The notes under the pieces were generated by a model. The model saw only the letters and a program-made list of their open reading frames with translations. It was not told where the DNA came from and made no database searches. Shown in pieces: positions 23,854-32,069 of a DNA stretch of 64,000 nt. Position 1 is the stretch's first letter. Every line of letters starts with the position of its first letter. A program made the position numbers and the translations under genes. This stretch comes from Clostridiales bacterium (GTDB lineage Bacteria > Bacillota > Clostridia > Oscillospirales > CAG-272). The DNA is taken from contig QALR01000024.1 in assembly GCA_003150035.1 (NCBI GenBank), forward strand, positions 124,001-188,000, read 5' to 3'.

Positions 23854-24135
23854 TCAGTTTTGATTTGTTTTTTGCTCAGAACGTTCTTTGGCTTTGTCGC
23901 CGTCAAAAAATTCATCCAGCCGCCACTGGGAAACGACCCGCCCCTCCTTATCAGTAAATTTGTTCATGAGGATTTTCACAATATCAATCCATAAACCAAT
24001 CGTGAAACCTCCGCCTATAGTTAGAAGATAGAGAATACCGGTTCCGATTTTTCCGACATAGAAGCGATGTGCGCCAAGTACGCCAAATCCGCACAGACAA
24101 AGGGTAATAAGTTTTGATTTTTGTGAAGGTGTCAT
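23854..24135 (-). CDS. TM2-domain membrane protein
   Basis: The 93-residue protein from the ATG at 24135 shows the TM2 pattern: a first membrane segment (KLITLCLCGFGVLGAHRFYVGK, in which G-x-x-G-x-H-R-F-Y is the hallmark), a second segment ending in GLWIDIVKIL, and a charged tail. The function of the family is unknown. Longer upstream extensions of the frame run through a gene on the other strand and lack a ribosome site. GGGAG lies eight bases ahead of the chosen start, inside the divergent XRE gene. The two start codons abut in CATATG. Confidence 0.8.
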   Translation of the reverse strand: MTPSQKSKLITLCLCGFGVLGAHRFYVGKIGTGILYLLTIGGGFTIGLWIDIVKILMNKFTDKEGRVVSQWRLDEFFDGDKAKERSEQKTNQN

Positions 24136-24375
24136 ATGAATTTCTCCCTGAATCAGGAAATTGAAAAGAAAATTGGAAAAAATATCAGAGACCTTCGAGA
24201 AAGGATCGGAATGACCCAGGAAACTCTTGCCGCCCGGCTGCAGGTGAGGGGCTGTGATATCACCCGAAGCGCCGTTGCGAAAATCGAGGTAGGGCAGCGG
24301 CACCTCTATCCCGATGAAATTATTTTACTAAAGGAAATTTTGGGTGTAAACTATGACGAAATTTTTACGCTGTAA
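24136..24375 (+). CDS. Small XRE-family helix-turn-helix protein
   Basis: The 79-residue protein is a helix-turn-helix domain alone: GKNIRDLRERIGMTQETLAARL, then CDITRSAVAKIEVGQRHLYPDEI and LKEILGVNYDEIF. The recognition helix lies around residues 42-52. Its start codon directly abuts the start of the divergent TM2 gene, so each gene's ribosome site (here GAAGG) lies within the other's coding sequence. It could regulate the TM2 gene, but no operator is apparent, and no promoter was recognised inside TM2. The gdhA terminator on the opposite strand lies about 80 bases downstream. Confidence 0.75.
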   Translation: MNFSLNQEIEKKIGKNIRDLRERIGMTQETLAARLQVRGCDITRSAVAKIEVGQRHLYPDEIILLKEILGVNYDEIFTL

Positions 24376-24456
24376 CTTGGTTTGGAAAGAATTGAAAGGC
24401 CGGTGCTTGCAAAACAAAAACACGCGAGGCTTGCAAGGTTTTCAAATGATGACAAA

Positions 24457-24493
24457 AAAAGAAATCCTCCCTGCGACGGGAGGATTTCTTTGT
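24457..24493. terminator. Terminator of gdhA, probably bidirectional
   Basis: On the minus strand AAAGAAATCCTCCC / GGGAGGATTTCTTT with a six-base loop is followed by TTTT, ten bases after the gdhA stop. The plus-strand side also has a short T-tract, so it can end the XRE transcript. Confidence 0.8.
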
Positions 24494-24502
24494 GTGGATT
24501 TT

Positions 24503-25837
24503 TCAGCAGATTCCATGGGCGAGCATCGCGTCCGCGACCTTTTCAAAGCCGGCGATATTGGCGCCCGCAACATAATTGCCGGGCATGCCGTAAGCTTCTG
24601 CGGCACGCGAAATGTTCTGATAGATGCCGCTCATGATGGCGTGCAGCTTGGAATCGACTTCCTCAAAGCTCCAACTCAGACGCTCGCTGTTTTGGGACAT
24701 CTCCAATGCGGAGGTGGCAACGCCGCCGGCGTTGGCCGCTTTGCCCGGAACGAAGAGAACGCCGTTTTCCATTAGGTACTGCGTCGCCTCGAGCGTTGTG
24801 GGCATGTTCGCACCCTCGCATACGGCTTTGCAGCCATTCTGTTTTAAAAGCTTGGCGTCTTCCAGTGTCAGCTCGTTCTGCGTTGCGCAGGGAAGCGCGA
24901 TGTCGCACGGAACGCTCCATACGCCGCGTCCCTCGGTATAGACGGCGTCCGGATGTTTCTCTGTGTATTCGGAAAGCCGGCCGCGCTTAATTTCCTTGAT
25001 TTCCTTAATCAGTGCAAGGTCGATTCCGTTTTTGTCGTAAATCCAACCGGTCGAATCGCTCATGGTTACGACCTTTGCGCCGAGTGCCTGTGCCTTTTCC
25101 GCCGCGTAAATGGCGACGTTGCCGGCCCCGGAGACGGTGACGGTCTTGCCGGAGAGGGAATCGCCGTGATCCCGCATCAGCTCTTCCGTTATATAAAGAA
25201 GCCCATAGCCGGTCGCCTCCTTGCGTACGAGCGAACCGCCGTAGGAAAGTCCTTTGCCTGTGAGCACGCCCTCGTAAAGTCCGCGCAGGCGCTTGTACTG
25301 CCCAAACAGATAGCCGATCTCTCTTGCGCCCGTTCCGATATCGCCGGCGGGAACGTCCGTGTCGGCGCCGATATATTTATAAAGCTCCGTCATGAAGCTC
25401 TGGCAGAACGCCATGACCTCTCTGTCAGATTTGCCCTTCGGGTCGAAATCGGAACCGCCTTTGGCGCCGCCGATCGGCAGACCCGTGAGGGAATTTTTAA
25501 AGATCTGTTCAAAGCCAAGGAATTTCAGAATACTGAGATTCACGCTCGGATGCAGGCGGAGTCCGCCCTTATAGGGGCCGATGGCGTTGTTGAACTGCAC
25601 GCGGTAACCGATGTTGACCCGCGCCTGTCCGCGGTCGTCCACCCACGGGACGCGGAACTGGATCTGGCGGTCCGGCTCCACGAGACGTTCGAGCAGAGCC
25701 TCTTTTTCGTAGAGAGTTTCATTCTTATCGACGGCGGGCGCGATGGAATCCAGAACCTCCTTTGCCGCTTGGAGAAATTCCGGCTGATACGGATATTTTG
25801 TCTGAAGCTCCGAGAGTACGCGTTCGGTGTATTTCAT
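24503..25837 (-). CDS. gdhA: NADP-type glutamate dehydrogenase
   Basis: The 444-residue length and sequence fit the hexameric, usually NADP-specific class that forms glutamate from 2-oxoglutarate and ammonia. Marks are QFRVPWVDDRG near 60, YKGGLRLHPSVN near 90 with the substrate lysine, LPIGGAKGGSDFDPKGKS near 125-142 with the catalytic lysine, DVPAGDIGTGAREIGYL near 165, and the dinucleotide loop VSGAGNVAIYAAEKA near 238. The start at 25837 matches the conserved N-terminus and has AAAGGA nine bases ahead; the longer frame runs into the promoter region. It is a single-gene unit. Confidence 0.96.
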   Translation of the reverse strand: MKYTERVLSELQTKYPYQPEFLQAAKEVLDSIAPAVDKNETLYEKEALLERLVEPDRQIQFRVPWVDDRGQARVNIGYRVQFNNAIGPYKGGLRLHPSVNLSILKFLGFEQIFKNSLTGLPIGGAKGGSDFDPKGKSDREVMAFCQSFMTELYKYIGADTDVPAGDIGTGAREIGYLFGQYKRLRGLYEGVLTGKGLSYGGSLVRKEATGYGLLYITEELMRDHGDSLSGKTVTVSGAGNVAIYAAEKAQALGAKVVTMSDSTGWIYDKNGIDLALIKEIKEIKRGRLSEYTEKHPDAVYTEGRGVWSVPCDIALPCATQNELTLEDAKLLKQNGCKAVCEGANMPTTLEATQYLMENGVLFVPGKAANAGGVATSALEMSQNSERLSWSFEEVDSKLHAIMSGIYQNISRAAEAYGMPGNYVAGANIAGFEKVADAMLAHGIC

Positions 25838-25893
25838 GCGTTTGATTTCCTTTCTTTTTCGTTTGAGTATATTAAAATTGTACTTTAATAAAA

Positions 25894-25922
25894 ATGATAG
25901 CATGTTTTTCTTTGAAAATCAA
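25894..25922 (-). promoter_or_regulatory. Promoter for gdhA
   Basis: On the minus strand TTGATT and TATCAT have a 17-base spacer, giving a leader of about 50 bases. Confidence 0.6.
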
Positions 25923-26010
25923 GTTTTTTGCTGATATTTTTTTCTTTTTAAAATTTCACATCAAGAAACGGGGAAATAGGGACAATTTTTTTCATAAAAA
26001 GAAAAAATGC

Positions 26011-26039
26011 TTGACAAGGCTTCTGTTTTATGATAAAAT
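26011..26039 (+). promoter_or_regulatory. Promoter for rplU-prp-rpmA
   Basis: TTGACA and TAAAAT have a 17-base spacer. Confidence 0.75.
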
Positions 26040-26045
26040 AAAATG

Positions 26046-26112
26046 CCGCATAATGTCAAGGCTTAGGAAAAACACAGGGTGTTGCCTTGTTTAGCGAGTC
26101 ATAAGGAAAGAG
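26046..26112 (+). promoter_or_regulatory. Leader of rplU, L21-leader-like element
   Basis: The transcript before rplU can pair CAAGGC with GCCTTG around an inner ACAC/GTGT hairpin. Firmicutes rplU genes often carry an autoregulatory L21 leader; position and hairpin fit, but the covariance consensus was not tested. Confidence 0.4.
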
Positions 26113-26124
26113 AGGTGTTTTCCG

Positions 26125-26433
26125 ATGTTCGCAATTATTGTAACAGGCGGAAAGCAGTACAAGGTCCAAGAAGGCGACGTTGTGTTCGTAGAAAAGCTGA
26201 ACGCCGCCGAGGGAGAAACCGTGAAATTCGATGAGGTTCTCGCGATTTCGGGGGAGAGCTTTGTCACAGGCAAGCCTACTGTTGAGGGCGCCTATGTAAC
26301 TGCCAATGTACTGAAAAACGGGAAGGGCAAAAAAATCCACGTTATCAAGTACAAATCCAAAAAGAACGAGAAAAAGAAAATCGGTCACAGACAGCCTTAT
26401 ACAAAGGTTCAGATCGAGAAAATTTTTGGCTGA
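26125..26433 (+). CDS. rplU: Ribosomal protein L21
   Basis: The 102-residue protein starts MFAIIVTGGKQYKVQEGD and ends with the basic KYKSKKNEKKKIGHRQPYTKVQI, the conserved rRNA-binding tail of L21, a 50S subunit protein. It heads the usual Firmicutes order rplU-prp-rpmA, with the prp gene six bases after its stop. The leader may hold an autoregulatory element. Confidence 0.97.
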   Translation: MFAIIVTGGKQYKVQEGDVVFVEKLNAAEGETVKFDEVLAISGESFVTGKPTVEGAYVTANVLKNGKGKKIHVIKYKSKKNEKKKIGHRQPYTKVQIEKIFG

Positions 26434-26439
26434 TGAGCG

Positions 26440-26796
26440 ATGACAAAGGTAGTTTTCTATAAAAAGAACGGCGTATTTTACGGCTTTCATGAGATCGGAC
26501 ACGCAAGCTACGGTGAATTTGGAACGGATATTGTGTGTTCCGCACTTTCGGCGATGACGATGCTGATCATCAACACGGCCGAGACGGTATGGGGAATCGA
26601 TGTGACCTATGAAATCGAGGACGAAACCGCTGATATTACGGTCATCGTCAAAGAGGCCCTGCCGGAATATACTACCTCAAAGGAAAAGCAATATGCCGTC
26701 TCAGGGCTCATTGAGGGGTATTATTATCAGCTCATGGATATGCTGGAGGATTACAGCGACTACCTGGATGTCGATGCAGAGGAAAGAGATTTTTGA
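26440..26796 (+). CDS. prp: Ribosomal-processing cysteine protease Prp
   Basis: Prp cuts the N-terminal extension of ribosomal protein L27 in Firmicutes. The 118-residue product has the catalytic histidine in FHEIGHASYGEFG near 20 and the catalytic cysteine in DIVCSALSAMT near 33, with an acidic C-terminal half. It lies between rplU and rpmA, and the rpmA product in this window carries the matching cleavable extension, so the three form a functional unit. Confidence 0.94.
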   Translation: MTKVVFYKKNGVFYGFHEIGHASYGEFGTDIVCSALSAMTMLIINTAETVWGIDVTYEIEDETADITVIVKEALPEYTTSKEKQYAVSGLIEGYYYQLMDMLEDYSDYLDVDAEERDF

Positions 26797-26865
26797 GTGA
26801 TTGGGGCTATGCCCTCATGTGGGGATGTCCCCGCAGTTACAGAGAAAAAAGGGAGGTAACACAGT

Positions 26866-27144
26866 ATGTTGAGACTTGGCTTGCAGTTTTTTGCACATAA
26901 AAAGGGTGTCGGTTCCACAAAGAACGGACGCGACAGCCGCGCACAGAGACTTGGCGTGAAGAAGTCGGACGGTCAGTCTGTTGTGGCGGGCAATATTATC
27001 GTGCGCCAGAGAGGCACGAACGTGCATCCGGGCAAGGGTGTCGGAATCGGTTCGGACGATACGCTCTTTGCGCTGACGGACGGAACGGTAAAGTTCGAGC
27101 GCTTTGGCGACAACAGAAAGCGTGTCAGCGTCATTGCCAAATAA
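26866..27144 (+). CDS. rpmA: Ribosomal protein L27 with cleavable N-terminal extension
   Basis: The 92-residue precursor begins MLRLGLQFFAHKKG. The stretch up to LQFF matches the Firmicutes extension removed by Prp so that the mature protein starts at AHKKG and reaches the peptidyl-transferase centre. The body GSTKNGRDSRAQRLGVK, then GNIIVRQRGT and HPGKGVGIGSDDTLFAL, is highly conserved. The ribosome site GGGAGG lies nine bases ahead. obg, the usual next gene, is absent here and is found instead near 41 kb. Confidence 0.97.
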   Translation: MLRLGLQFFAHKKGVGSTKNGRDSRAQRLGVKKSDGQSVVAGNIIVRQRGTNVHPGKGVGIGSDDTLFALTDGTVKFERFGDNRKRVSVIAK

Positions 27145-27161
27145 GAACGGCTTATAAAATC

Positions 27162-27193
27162 AAAACCCGGATCCATAAAGGTCCGGGTTTTTG
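27162..27193 (+). terminator. Intrinsic terminator after rpmA
   Basis: AAAACCCGGA / TCCGGGTTTTT with a ten-base loop. The A-tract on the left may let it also end the convergent GH30 gene. Confidence 0.85.
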
Positions 27194-27203
27194 CATGCCA
27201 CAT

Positions 27204-28523
27204 TCATTCCCGAAGCAGCAGTGTCGCTGTCTCTCCGGCATACAGGGTAATGGGGAAAGCTTCATTTTGATAGCATATAGAAATAGTTTTTTCTGTATTC
27301 AAGCAGTTTAAGACGGTGGAAACGATCGTTCCGTCGGGGTTCCGGCAGGCTAAGGTCTGTATGTTGCAGTCCGGCGAGGAGGCGTACAGCGCCCGTGCAT
27401 GGCGCTTGATGAAGTGGGAGAACATATACATCTGCGCATAGGTGTTTCTTACCGATAGATCCCCTGTTTGGGTGTTCCATGAGACGGGCGGAATACAGCC
27501 GGTTTCTCTGTGATGATAAGGCCCGCCGTGTTCATCGAGGATCAGGTTCCATTCAAGGATGCCTGCGGCGCCGCAGCGGAGATCATTCAAGATTTCAATG
27601 TTATACTCGAACGGGACGCGTACCTCTGAGGTACAGAACTCAGTTCCGACTAACACCTTATCGGGGAATGCGTCACACATGAGCGATAGGTCATCAAAGT
27701 GATATCCGTCATACCAATGGAACGCCATTCCCCAGATTTTTTCCTGCATTTGGGGATACATAACGGAGGCGCGCGGATACATGCTGCCTTTGTTGTGGTC
27801 CCAACAAAGCAGCTTTACCTCCAGTCCTTTTTCTTTTAACGTGTTATAAAGCACGTCACAGAAGGCCGCTTCGTCCTCCGGAGAGAAGAAACAGCTTTCC
27901 CATGTCTGGGTTGCGGATGGCTCGTTCTGGAGGGTGAGAATGGAAATCTTGATGCCTTCTTCCGCATAAGCCTCGATAAATTTTACGATGTAGGCGGCGT
28001 ATAACCGGTAATATTCTTTTTTCAGCTTGGTTCCTTCTGTCAGCTTTCCGTTTTCCTTCATGAAAGCGGGAGGGCTCCACGGCGATGCCATCAAGAGAAG
28101 CTCCTCTTTTGCATAAGCCATCGCGTCTTTAATAAAGGGGATCACATATTTCTTATCTTCCGCAATGTTAAAACTAGCAAGTGTCGTATCGTCGTCTTTG
28201 ATATAGGAATATTCTCCAAGTGAAAAATCACAGGAGCCGATGCAGATACGGCAGAAATTGTATTTTAGACCGCTTTCGCCGAACAGAAGCTCCAGTGCCT
28301 TTCGCTTTTCTTTCTCGCTCATTTGGTGATATAGATAGGCGGACGATTGAGTAAAAGCGCCGCCGAAGCCTAAGATGTTCTGCTTTTCCCTCGGATATAT
28401 GCGGATACCATTCGGACCGAGCGTTTCATCATACGGCTTGCTTTGCATGGCATCCTGCAACGGTTTGATGGGCTTGTGGGTCAGAAGTCCGTTTTTCATG
28501 CTGGCATATTCTAAAATTTTCAT
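27204..28523 (-). CDS. Glycoside hydrolase family 30 (glucosylceramidase-like)
   Basis: The 439-residue enzyme has the GH30 (beta/alpha)8 core: LGFGGAFTQSSA near 50-61, MASPWSPPAFMKENG near 145, the acid/base glutamate in TLQNEPSATQTWESC near 202, and the nucleophile glutamate in LVGTEFCTS near 292, then WNLILDEHGGP and a beta-sandwich C-terminus. Family members are retaining beta-glucosidases, beta-xylosidases or beta-1,6-glucanases. There is no signal peptide, so it acts inside the cell on imported glycosides. It stands alone with its own promoter. The substrate is not determinable here. Confidence 0.9.
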   Translation of the reverse strand: MKILEYASMKNGLLTHKPIKPLQDAMQSKPYDETLGPNGIRIYPREKQNILGFGGAFTQSSAYLYHQMSEKEKRKALELLFGESGLKYNFCRICIGSCDFSLGEYSYIKDDDTTLASFNIAEDKKYVIPFIKDAMAYAKEELLLMASPWSPPAFMKENGKLTEGTKLKKEYYRLYAAYIVKFIEAYAEEGIKISILTLQNEPSATQTWESCFFSPEDEAAFCDVLYNTLKEKGLEVKLLCWDHNKGSMYPRASVMYPQMQEKIWGMAFHWYDGYHFDDLSLMCDAFPDKVLVGTEFCTSEVRVPFEYNIEILNDLRCGAAGILEWNLILDEHGGPYHHRETGCIPPVSWNTQTGDLSVRNTYAQMYMFSHFIKRHARALYASSPDCNIQTLACRNPDGTIVSTVLNCLNTEKTISICYQNEAFPITLYAGETATLLLRE

Positions 28524-28574
28524 GCGTGTCTCCTTTATGAGAACAGAAATGTTTTTTATGGGACAACTGCATAA

Positions 28575-28603
28575 ACTATAACGTAGAATTCAGGATTTGT
28601 CAA
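28575..28603 (-). promoter_or_regulatory. Promoter for the GH30 gene
   Basis: On the minus strand TTGACA and TATAGT have a 17-base spacer, about 50 bases ahead of the start codon. Confidence 0.7.
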
Positions 28604-28687
28604 ATCTTTTTTACGGCTTTCCGGGTCTTTTATCGCGATGATCCTCTTGTATCGGAAGGAATATCCCGTGTTTTTTCAAGGTATGCC

Positions 28688-28716
28688 TTGCTTTTCCTAT
28701 TTTCATATGATACAAT
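28688..28716 (+). promoter_or_regulatory. Promoter for the four-helix membrane protein
   Basis: TTGCTT and TACAAT have a 17-base spacer. Confidence 0.55.
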
Positions 28717-28739
28717 GGAAAAAATGAAAGGAGGACATA

Positions 28740-29180
28740 ATGAAAAAGATAATTTCCTTTTTGCGTTCCTATCTCGGACATGTGGGCGCTTATTTTATGT
28801 TTACCATGTTGCTCTTTATCTTGTTTAACATGGCGCTAGGGTTGCCGTCCGATACGTTTCGGGCGCCTCTGGTTTGGATATCTCTTTTGTTTGCTGCGCT
28901 TGTGGGGATAGCAGATTATGTATTTCTTTTGTCCGTCCCCTATTTTATGAAGCTTGTGCTTCATGGCGTGCTGTCCACGGCAGCCTTTGGAATTTCCTTT
29001 GTTGCGATCTCCGGGCTTGTGGAGCGCGGCAGGACCGGACTTTTCGGGATTTTAGGTTTTTTGCTCCTTTATATCCTTCTTGCCGCCATCAGAGGAATTT
29101 ATCATTCCGTGTCCGAAAAGAAGGCTAATGCCCGGTCGAAGTATACAAGCTTGTATACGCCGAAAGACCTTGATCCATAA
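28740..29180 (+). CDS. Small membrane protein with four predicted helices
   Basis: The 146-residue protein has four hydrophobic segments (about 15-35, 43-63, 70-95, 100-122) and a polar C-terminal tail ending TPKDLDP. The spacing resembles small DUF3021-like membrane proteins of Firmicutes, but I do not recognise it with certainty. The ribosome site AAAGGAGG is optimal. The GNAT gene follows after about 130 bases and may be transcribed with it. Confidence 0.65.
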   Translation: MKKIISFLRSYLGHVGAYFMFTMLLFILFNMALGLPSDTFRAPLVWISLLFAALVGIADYVFLLSVPYFMKLVLHGVLSTAAFGISFVAISGLVERGRTGLFGILGFLLLYILLAAIRGIYHSVSEKKANARSKYTSLYTPKDLDP

Positions 29181-29311
29181 TCGGTCATCTTATAAAAAAC
29201 GGGAGCCGCATCTTTTACTGCACAGAGCAAGACAAGTGTATAGGGTGGAAAAGCCCTCACGTTAAACACATGTCCCGGACCGAGTTTTTGGAGAGTGGAG
29301 GGAGTGTTTGT

Positions 29312-29746
29312 ATGATGGATTTCAAAACCTACCATGCATTACCGGAGGAAGCGGTGTTTATTCGTGAAACCGTGTTTGTGAAAAAACAGGGGTTCGCGGA
29401 AGAGTTGGATGATATCGATGCTATCGCTACGCATATCGTTCTTTATAACAAAGAGAGCATGCCGGTTGCGACATGCCGCTATTTTTGGGATAAAGAGCTT
29501 AACGCTTGGGTCGTTGGACGGATTGCCGTGTTAAAGGAATTTCGAGAGAAACACTATGGCACGGCAGTATTGCATGAGGCTGAGCGGCAAATACGGGAAA
29601 ACGGGGCCGAGAAGGTATGCCTGGCAGCACAGGTGAGAGCAAAGGGCTTTTATGAAAAGATAGGCTATTTTGCCATCGGAGACGAATTCCTGGAGGAGCA
29701 TTGTCCCCATATCCGGATGTGTAAAAACCTGAAAGGGCAGGACTGA
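29312..29746 (+). CDS. GNAT-family N-acetyltransferase
   Basis: From the ATG at 29312 the product has 144 residues. It opens with the GNAT strand and helix (PEEAVFIRETVFVKKQGF), continues with ATHIVLYN and VATCRYFW, and has the acetyl-CoA loop VGRIAVLKEFREKHYGTAVLHEAE near 78-100; AQVRAKGFYEKIGYFAIGDEFLEEHCPHIRM ends the fold. It resembles the ElaA/YjcF-type subgroup. The acceptor is unknown. This start is chosen because GGAGGG stands eight bases ahead of it; an in-frame ATG 42 bases upstream has none. Confidence 0.82.
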   Translation: MMDFKTYHALPEEAVFIRETVFVKKQGFAEELDDIDAIATHIVLYNKESMPVATCRYFWDKELNAWVVGRIAVLKEFREKHYGTAVLHEAERQIRENGAEKVCLAAQVRAKGFYEKIGYFAIGDEFLEEHCPHIRMCKNLKGQD

Positions 29747-30048
29747 CGGCGGGGCCGTTTCATTACCGTGTGTGATTTCGCTGTCCCTGACCGTCGGCGC
29801 CCCTTTTTGCCGGTTTGTTGCCAAAACATCAAAAATACGGCGATATCGCACAAAGAAACCTTGATATGAAAGAGAAAAACGCCCCTTTTAGAGGGGAGGA
29901 AAATTCGCAGGGGCGGCTATCGCCCCTGCGCGGTGTTTTCTGATTTCAACGCCTCTTTGCCGACGGTTTTTGGAGGCAGCGAACAGAGAGATGACGGTTG
30001 CCGCATACGAAAGCCGGCAGATCTGTGTGATGGAGGGAAGCGCTCCAA
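29747..30048. other. Intergenic stretch between convergent GNAT and M23 genes
   Basis: It holds an ACGGC/GCCGT hairpin right after the GNAT stop, a short CCCC/GGGG hairpin, and the strong hairpin at 29906-29930. On the minus strand about 54 codons remain open after the M23 stop, from a TTG without a ribosome site; this is not convincing as a gene. Confidence 0.35.
29906..29930. terminator. Strong GC hairpin between convergent genes
   Basis: CGCAGGGGCG / CGCCCCTGCG is a perfect ten-base stem with loop GCTAT. Short T-tracts follow on both strands at some distance, so it may act as a bidirectional terminator. Confidence 0.45.
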
Positions 30049-31068
30049 TCAATCCGGAATAGAAAAATCGGTAATGGGATTCACGGCAAAGTATTCGCCG
30101 TTTTCCCGGTAAACGGCGCTTCGGTTCTGCAAAAGGAACTTTGTGATTTCATAGCAGTCAATCCAGATTTGACCTGTTCCGTCTTTTTGTGTGGGATGAA
30201 AAATCAGCTGAATACCGAAATGCAGATGCGGGGTTTCAATGTTATTGGTGTTTTCGCGCGTGCTATATCCGGTCATGCCAAGGTATCCGATGACCTCGCC
30301 TGCTGTGACGATTTTCCCCTCGTAAATATCGTGATAGGGATGGTCTCGGCGCAGATGGGCATAGTAGTAATACCGTTTGCCGTCAAAGCTGCGGATGCCG
30401 ATGCGCCAACCACCGTACTGATTCCAGCCAACTGCTTCTACATAGCCGGATTCCACAGCGATGATCGGGGTGCCGACGGAGCCCATCATATCATGTCCGA
30501 GGTGTTGTCTGCGGTAGCCATAGCTGCGCGATGTGCCGAAATCGTCGAAATCGCCATAATAGTAACCGCGGGCAATCGGAGAGAACGCCTTGAGTCCGTA
30601 TTTCTCGGTATATTCATACCGTCCGTTTACGTTCTCATAGACGGCATAGGTACCAAGAAATCCATCCAAGACCGCACCATATGCCTCTTTGTAATAGGAA
30701 TAATATTTCATCTCGTCAAAGCAGGCGGGATCTTTTTTTAAGCATTCCGCCGCGTAGGTGAGGTCGGCTTTTTTATAGGATTTGAAATTTCCGCCGTATT
30801 TGGCGCCAAGATAAGCGAGCAGGGAAATCCAACTTACATGACTGTCTGTAGGATAGGATTCTATATCGAGCTTCATGGCATCTGTCATGGCGGCGGCGGT
30901 GACGCCGAAATCTACCCATTTGATATAAGATACGCCTCCGGCGGAGACATAGAGGGCATCTTCTCCTGATAAAGAGAAAAAACAGAAGGCAAAGGCAAGC
31001 AGCACGGACAGCGAAATGAGAAAAATTCGGGTTCGAAACGTATGATTTTTCGGTGGATTCTGCTTCAT
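30049..31068 (-). CDS. M23-family zinc metallopeptidase, membrane-anchored
   Basis: The 339-residue protein has an N-terminal signal anchor (IFLISLSVLLAFAFCFFSL near 15-33) and a C-terminal LytM/M23 domain with the zinc ligands in RRQHLGHDMMG near 186-196 (H-x-x-x-D) and HLHFGIQ near 285 (H-x-H). Such enzymes cut peptide cross-bridges in peptidoglycan outside the membrane, or are inactive activators. The conserved motif residues are present, so activity is expected. The middle region (about 45-170) is of unknown type. GGAGG lies ahead of the ATG. No cell-division or sporulation partner adjoins it. Confidence 0.87.
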   Translation of the reverse strand: MKQNPPKNHTFRTRIFLISLSVLLAFAFCFFSLSGEDALYVSAGGVSYIKWVDFGVTAAAMTDAMKLDIESYPTDSHVSWISLLAYLGAKYGGNFKSYKKADLTYAAECLKKDPACFDEMKYYSYYKEAYGAVLDGFLGTYAVYENVNGRYEYTEKYGLKAFSPIARGYYYGDFDDFGTSRSYGYRRQHLGHDMMGSVGTPIIAVESGYVEAVGWNQYGGWRIGIRSFDGKRYYYYAHLRRDHPYHDIYEGKIVTAGEVIGYLGMTGYSTRENTNNIETPHLHFGIQLIFHPTQKDGTGQIWIDCYEITKFLLQNRSAVYRENGEYFAVNPITDFSIPD

Positions 31069-31189
31069 AGGGTATCCTCCGGTTGTGATTTCCTATTAGG
31101 ATATATATGAAAATGGGCAGAGCGCTATGCCGCGGAAGCTGCACGCTTTTGCGCGGAATCCATTAGGCAGAAAGCCCAACAAATATAAA

Positions 31190-31216
31190 GAAAACGGAGG
31201 CGTACCTCCGTTTTTT
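31190..31216. terminator. Terminator after the methyltransferase gene
   Basis: AAAACGGAGG / CCTCCGTTTT with a four-base loop and T-tracts on both sides, about 30 bases past the minus-strand methyltransferase stop. Confidence 0.8.
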
Positions 31217-31244
31217 AATGGATAGCTGAACACGGCCCAGAAAT

Positions 31245-32048
31245 TCAGGGTTTGCGTAAAATATACAGCGTATAAGTTTGACCAATGGCAATGCCGAATT
31301 TATCAGCTTGTTCTCCTAACTCGTTGTCTGTCTTGCTCAACTTGTGGTAGCATGATTTTTCATCGTTTTCCACGATAAAGCCGCATTTCATAAATTTATC
31401 TTTCCAAGGCGATAAATTTTGAAGCCCGTCCCATATGGGCCTGCCCCATAGCTCGAAAACTCTTTTTATCGCATCGAGATTTGTCCATTCATTTTCAATC
31501 GCAATGAAATATCCGCCGCTTTTCAGGACTCGGTATATTTCCCTCAAGGCCTTTGTTTGGCCTTGCTCGCCGGCTCTTGTTGAGCTGACCCCGATGTAGC
31601 TTGTAACGGTAGAAAGAGAATTTTCTCGAAGCGGCATGTCAAAAACGCTGAACGATGCCAAGCTGATGTCATATTGAGATAGATTGCCGTCGATATATTG
31701 TCTCCATGATTTTATAAGCAGGGAACAGGCATCCGTCGCAAGGCATAATGTTTTTGGATATTGGGTAAGCAGGAGCGGAGCAAGTCCCATTCCCGGGCCG
31801 CAAGCAATCTCGAGGAAAGGAGACGGGCGCTCGGCAAACACTTCACAAGCTTTGGCATATAAGGGAGCCATTTCGTTTTCGGCATTTTGTCCCTTTTTCC
31901 ATGCGCGGCGGAAAGCGCCATCTTCCATCCAATTGCGGACATTGTTTTCGTCAAAGCAATCCCCATCCATGTCCGCGTGAAAATAATAGTCACCGCGGAT
32001 CATTTCGTCCGGCTGCTTATTAAACAAGACTTTGTAAAAATCATTCAT
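31245..32048 (-). CDS. Class I SAM-dependent methyltransferase
   Basis: The 267-residue cytosolic protein has a Rossmann methyltransferase core: LEIACGPGMGLAPLLL near 79-94 (SAM loop), an acidic strand end LATDACSLL near 103-111, the motif SASF/SVFDMPLRENSLSTVTSYIGV near 133-155, and the post-core stretch LREIYRVLKSGGYFIAIENEW near 169-189. It belongs to the Methyltransf_11/25 type; the substrate is unknown. The N-terminal 75 residues are a helical cap. The ribosome site AGGAG lies eight bases ahead. It stands beside the remnant of an acetyltransferase gene and may be a recent arrival. Confidence 0.82.
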   Translation of the reverse strand: MNDFYKVLFNKQPDEMIRGDYYFHADMDGDCFDENNVRNWMEDGAFRRAWKKGQNAENEMAPLYAKACEVFAERPSPFLEIACGPGMGLAPLLLTQYPKTLCLATDACSLLIKSWRQYIDGNLSQYDISLASFSVFDMPLRENSLSTVTSYIGVSSTRAGEQGQTKALREIYRVLKSGGYFIAIENEWTNLDAIKRVFELWGRPIWDGLQNLSPWKDKFMKCGFIVENDEKSCYHKLSKTDNELGEQADKFGIAIGQTYTLYILRKP

Positions 32049-32069
32049 TTTGAATTTCTCCTGATTTTT

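Noticed and set aside
24953..25888. Open frame of 311 codons antisense to gdhA
   Set aside because: It lies wholly across the strongly conserved gdhA gene and its promoter and has no protein-like features of its own.
26811..26845. GTGGGGATGTCCCCGC stretch between prp and rpmA as a fourth copy of the dispersed repeat
   Set aside because: Only the short GGGGATGTC-like part is shared. The flanking CTTAGG, CATTCAGCAGG and CTTGCC parts are missing, so it is more likely an ordinary small hairpin.
29887..30052. Possible 54-codon extra reading frame after the M23 gene on the minus strand
   Set aside because: It begins at TTG without a ribosome site and contains the strong 29906-29930 hairpin. No family was recognised.
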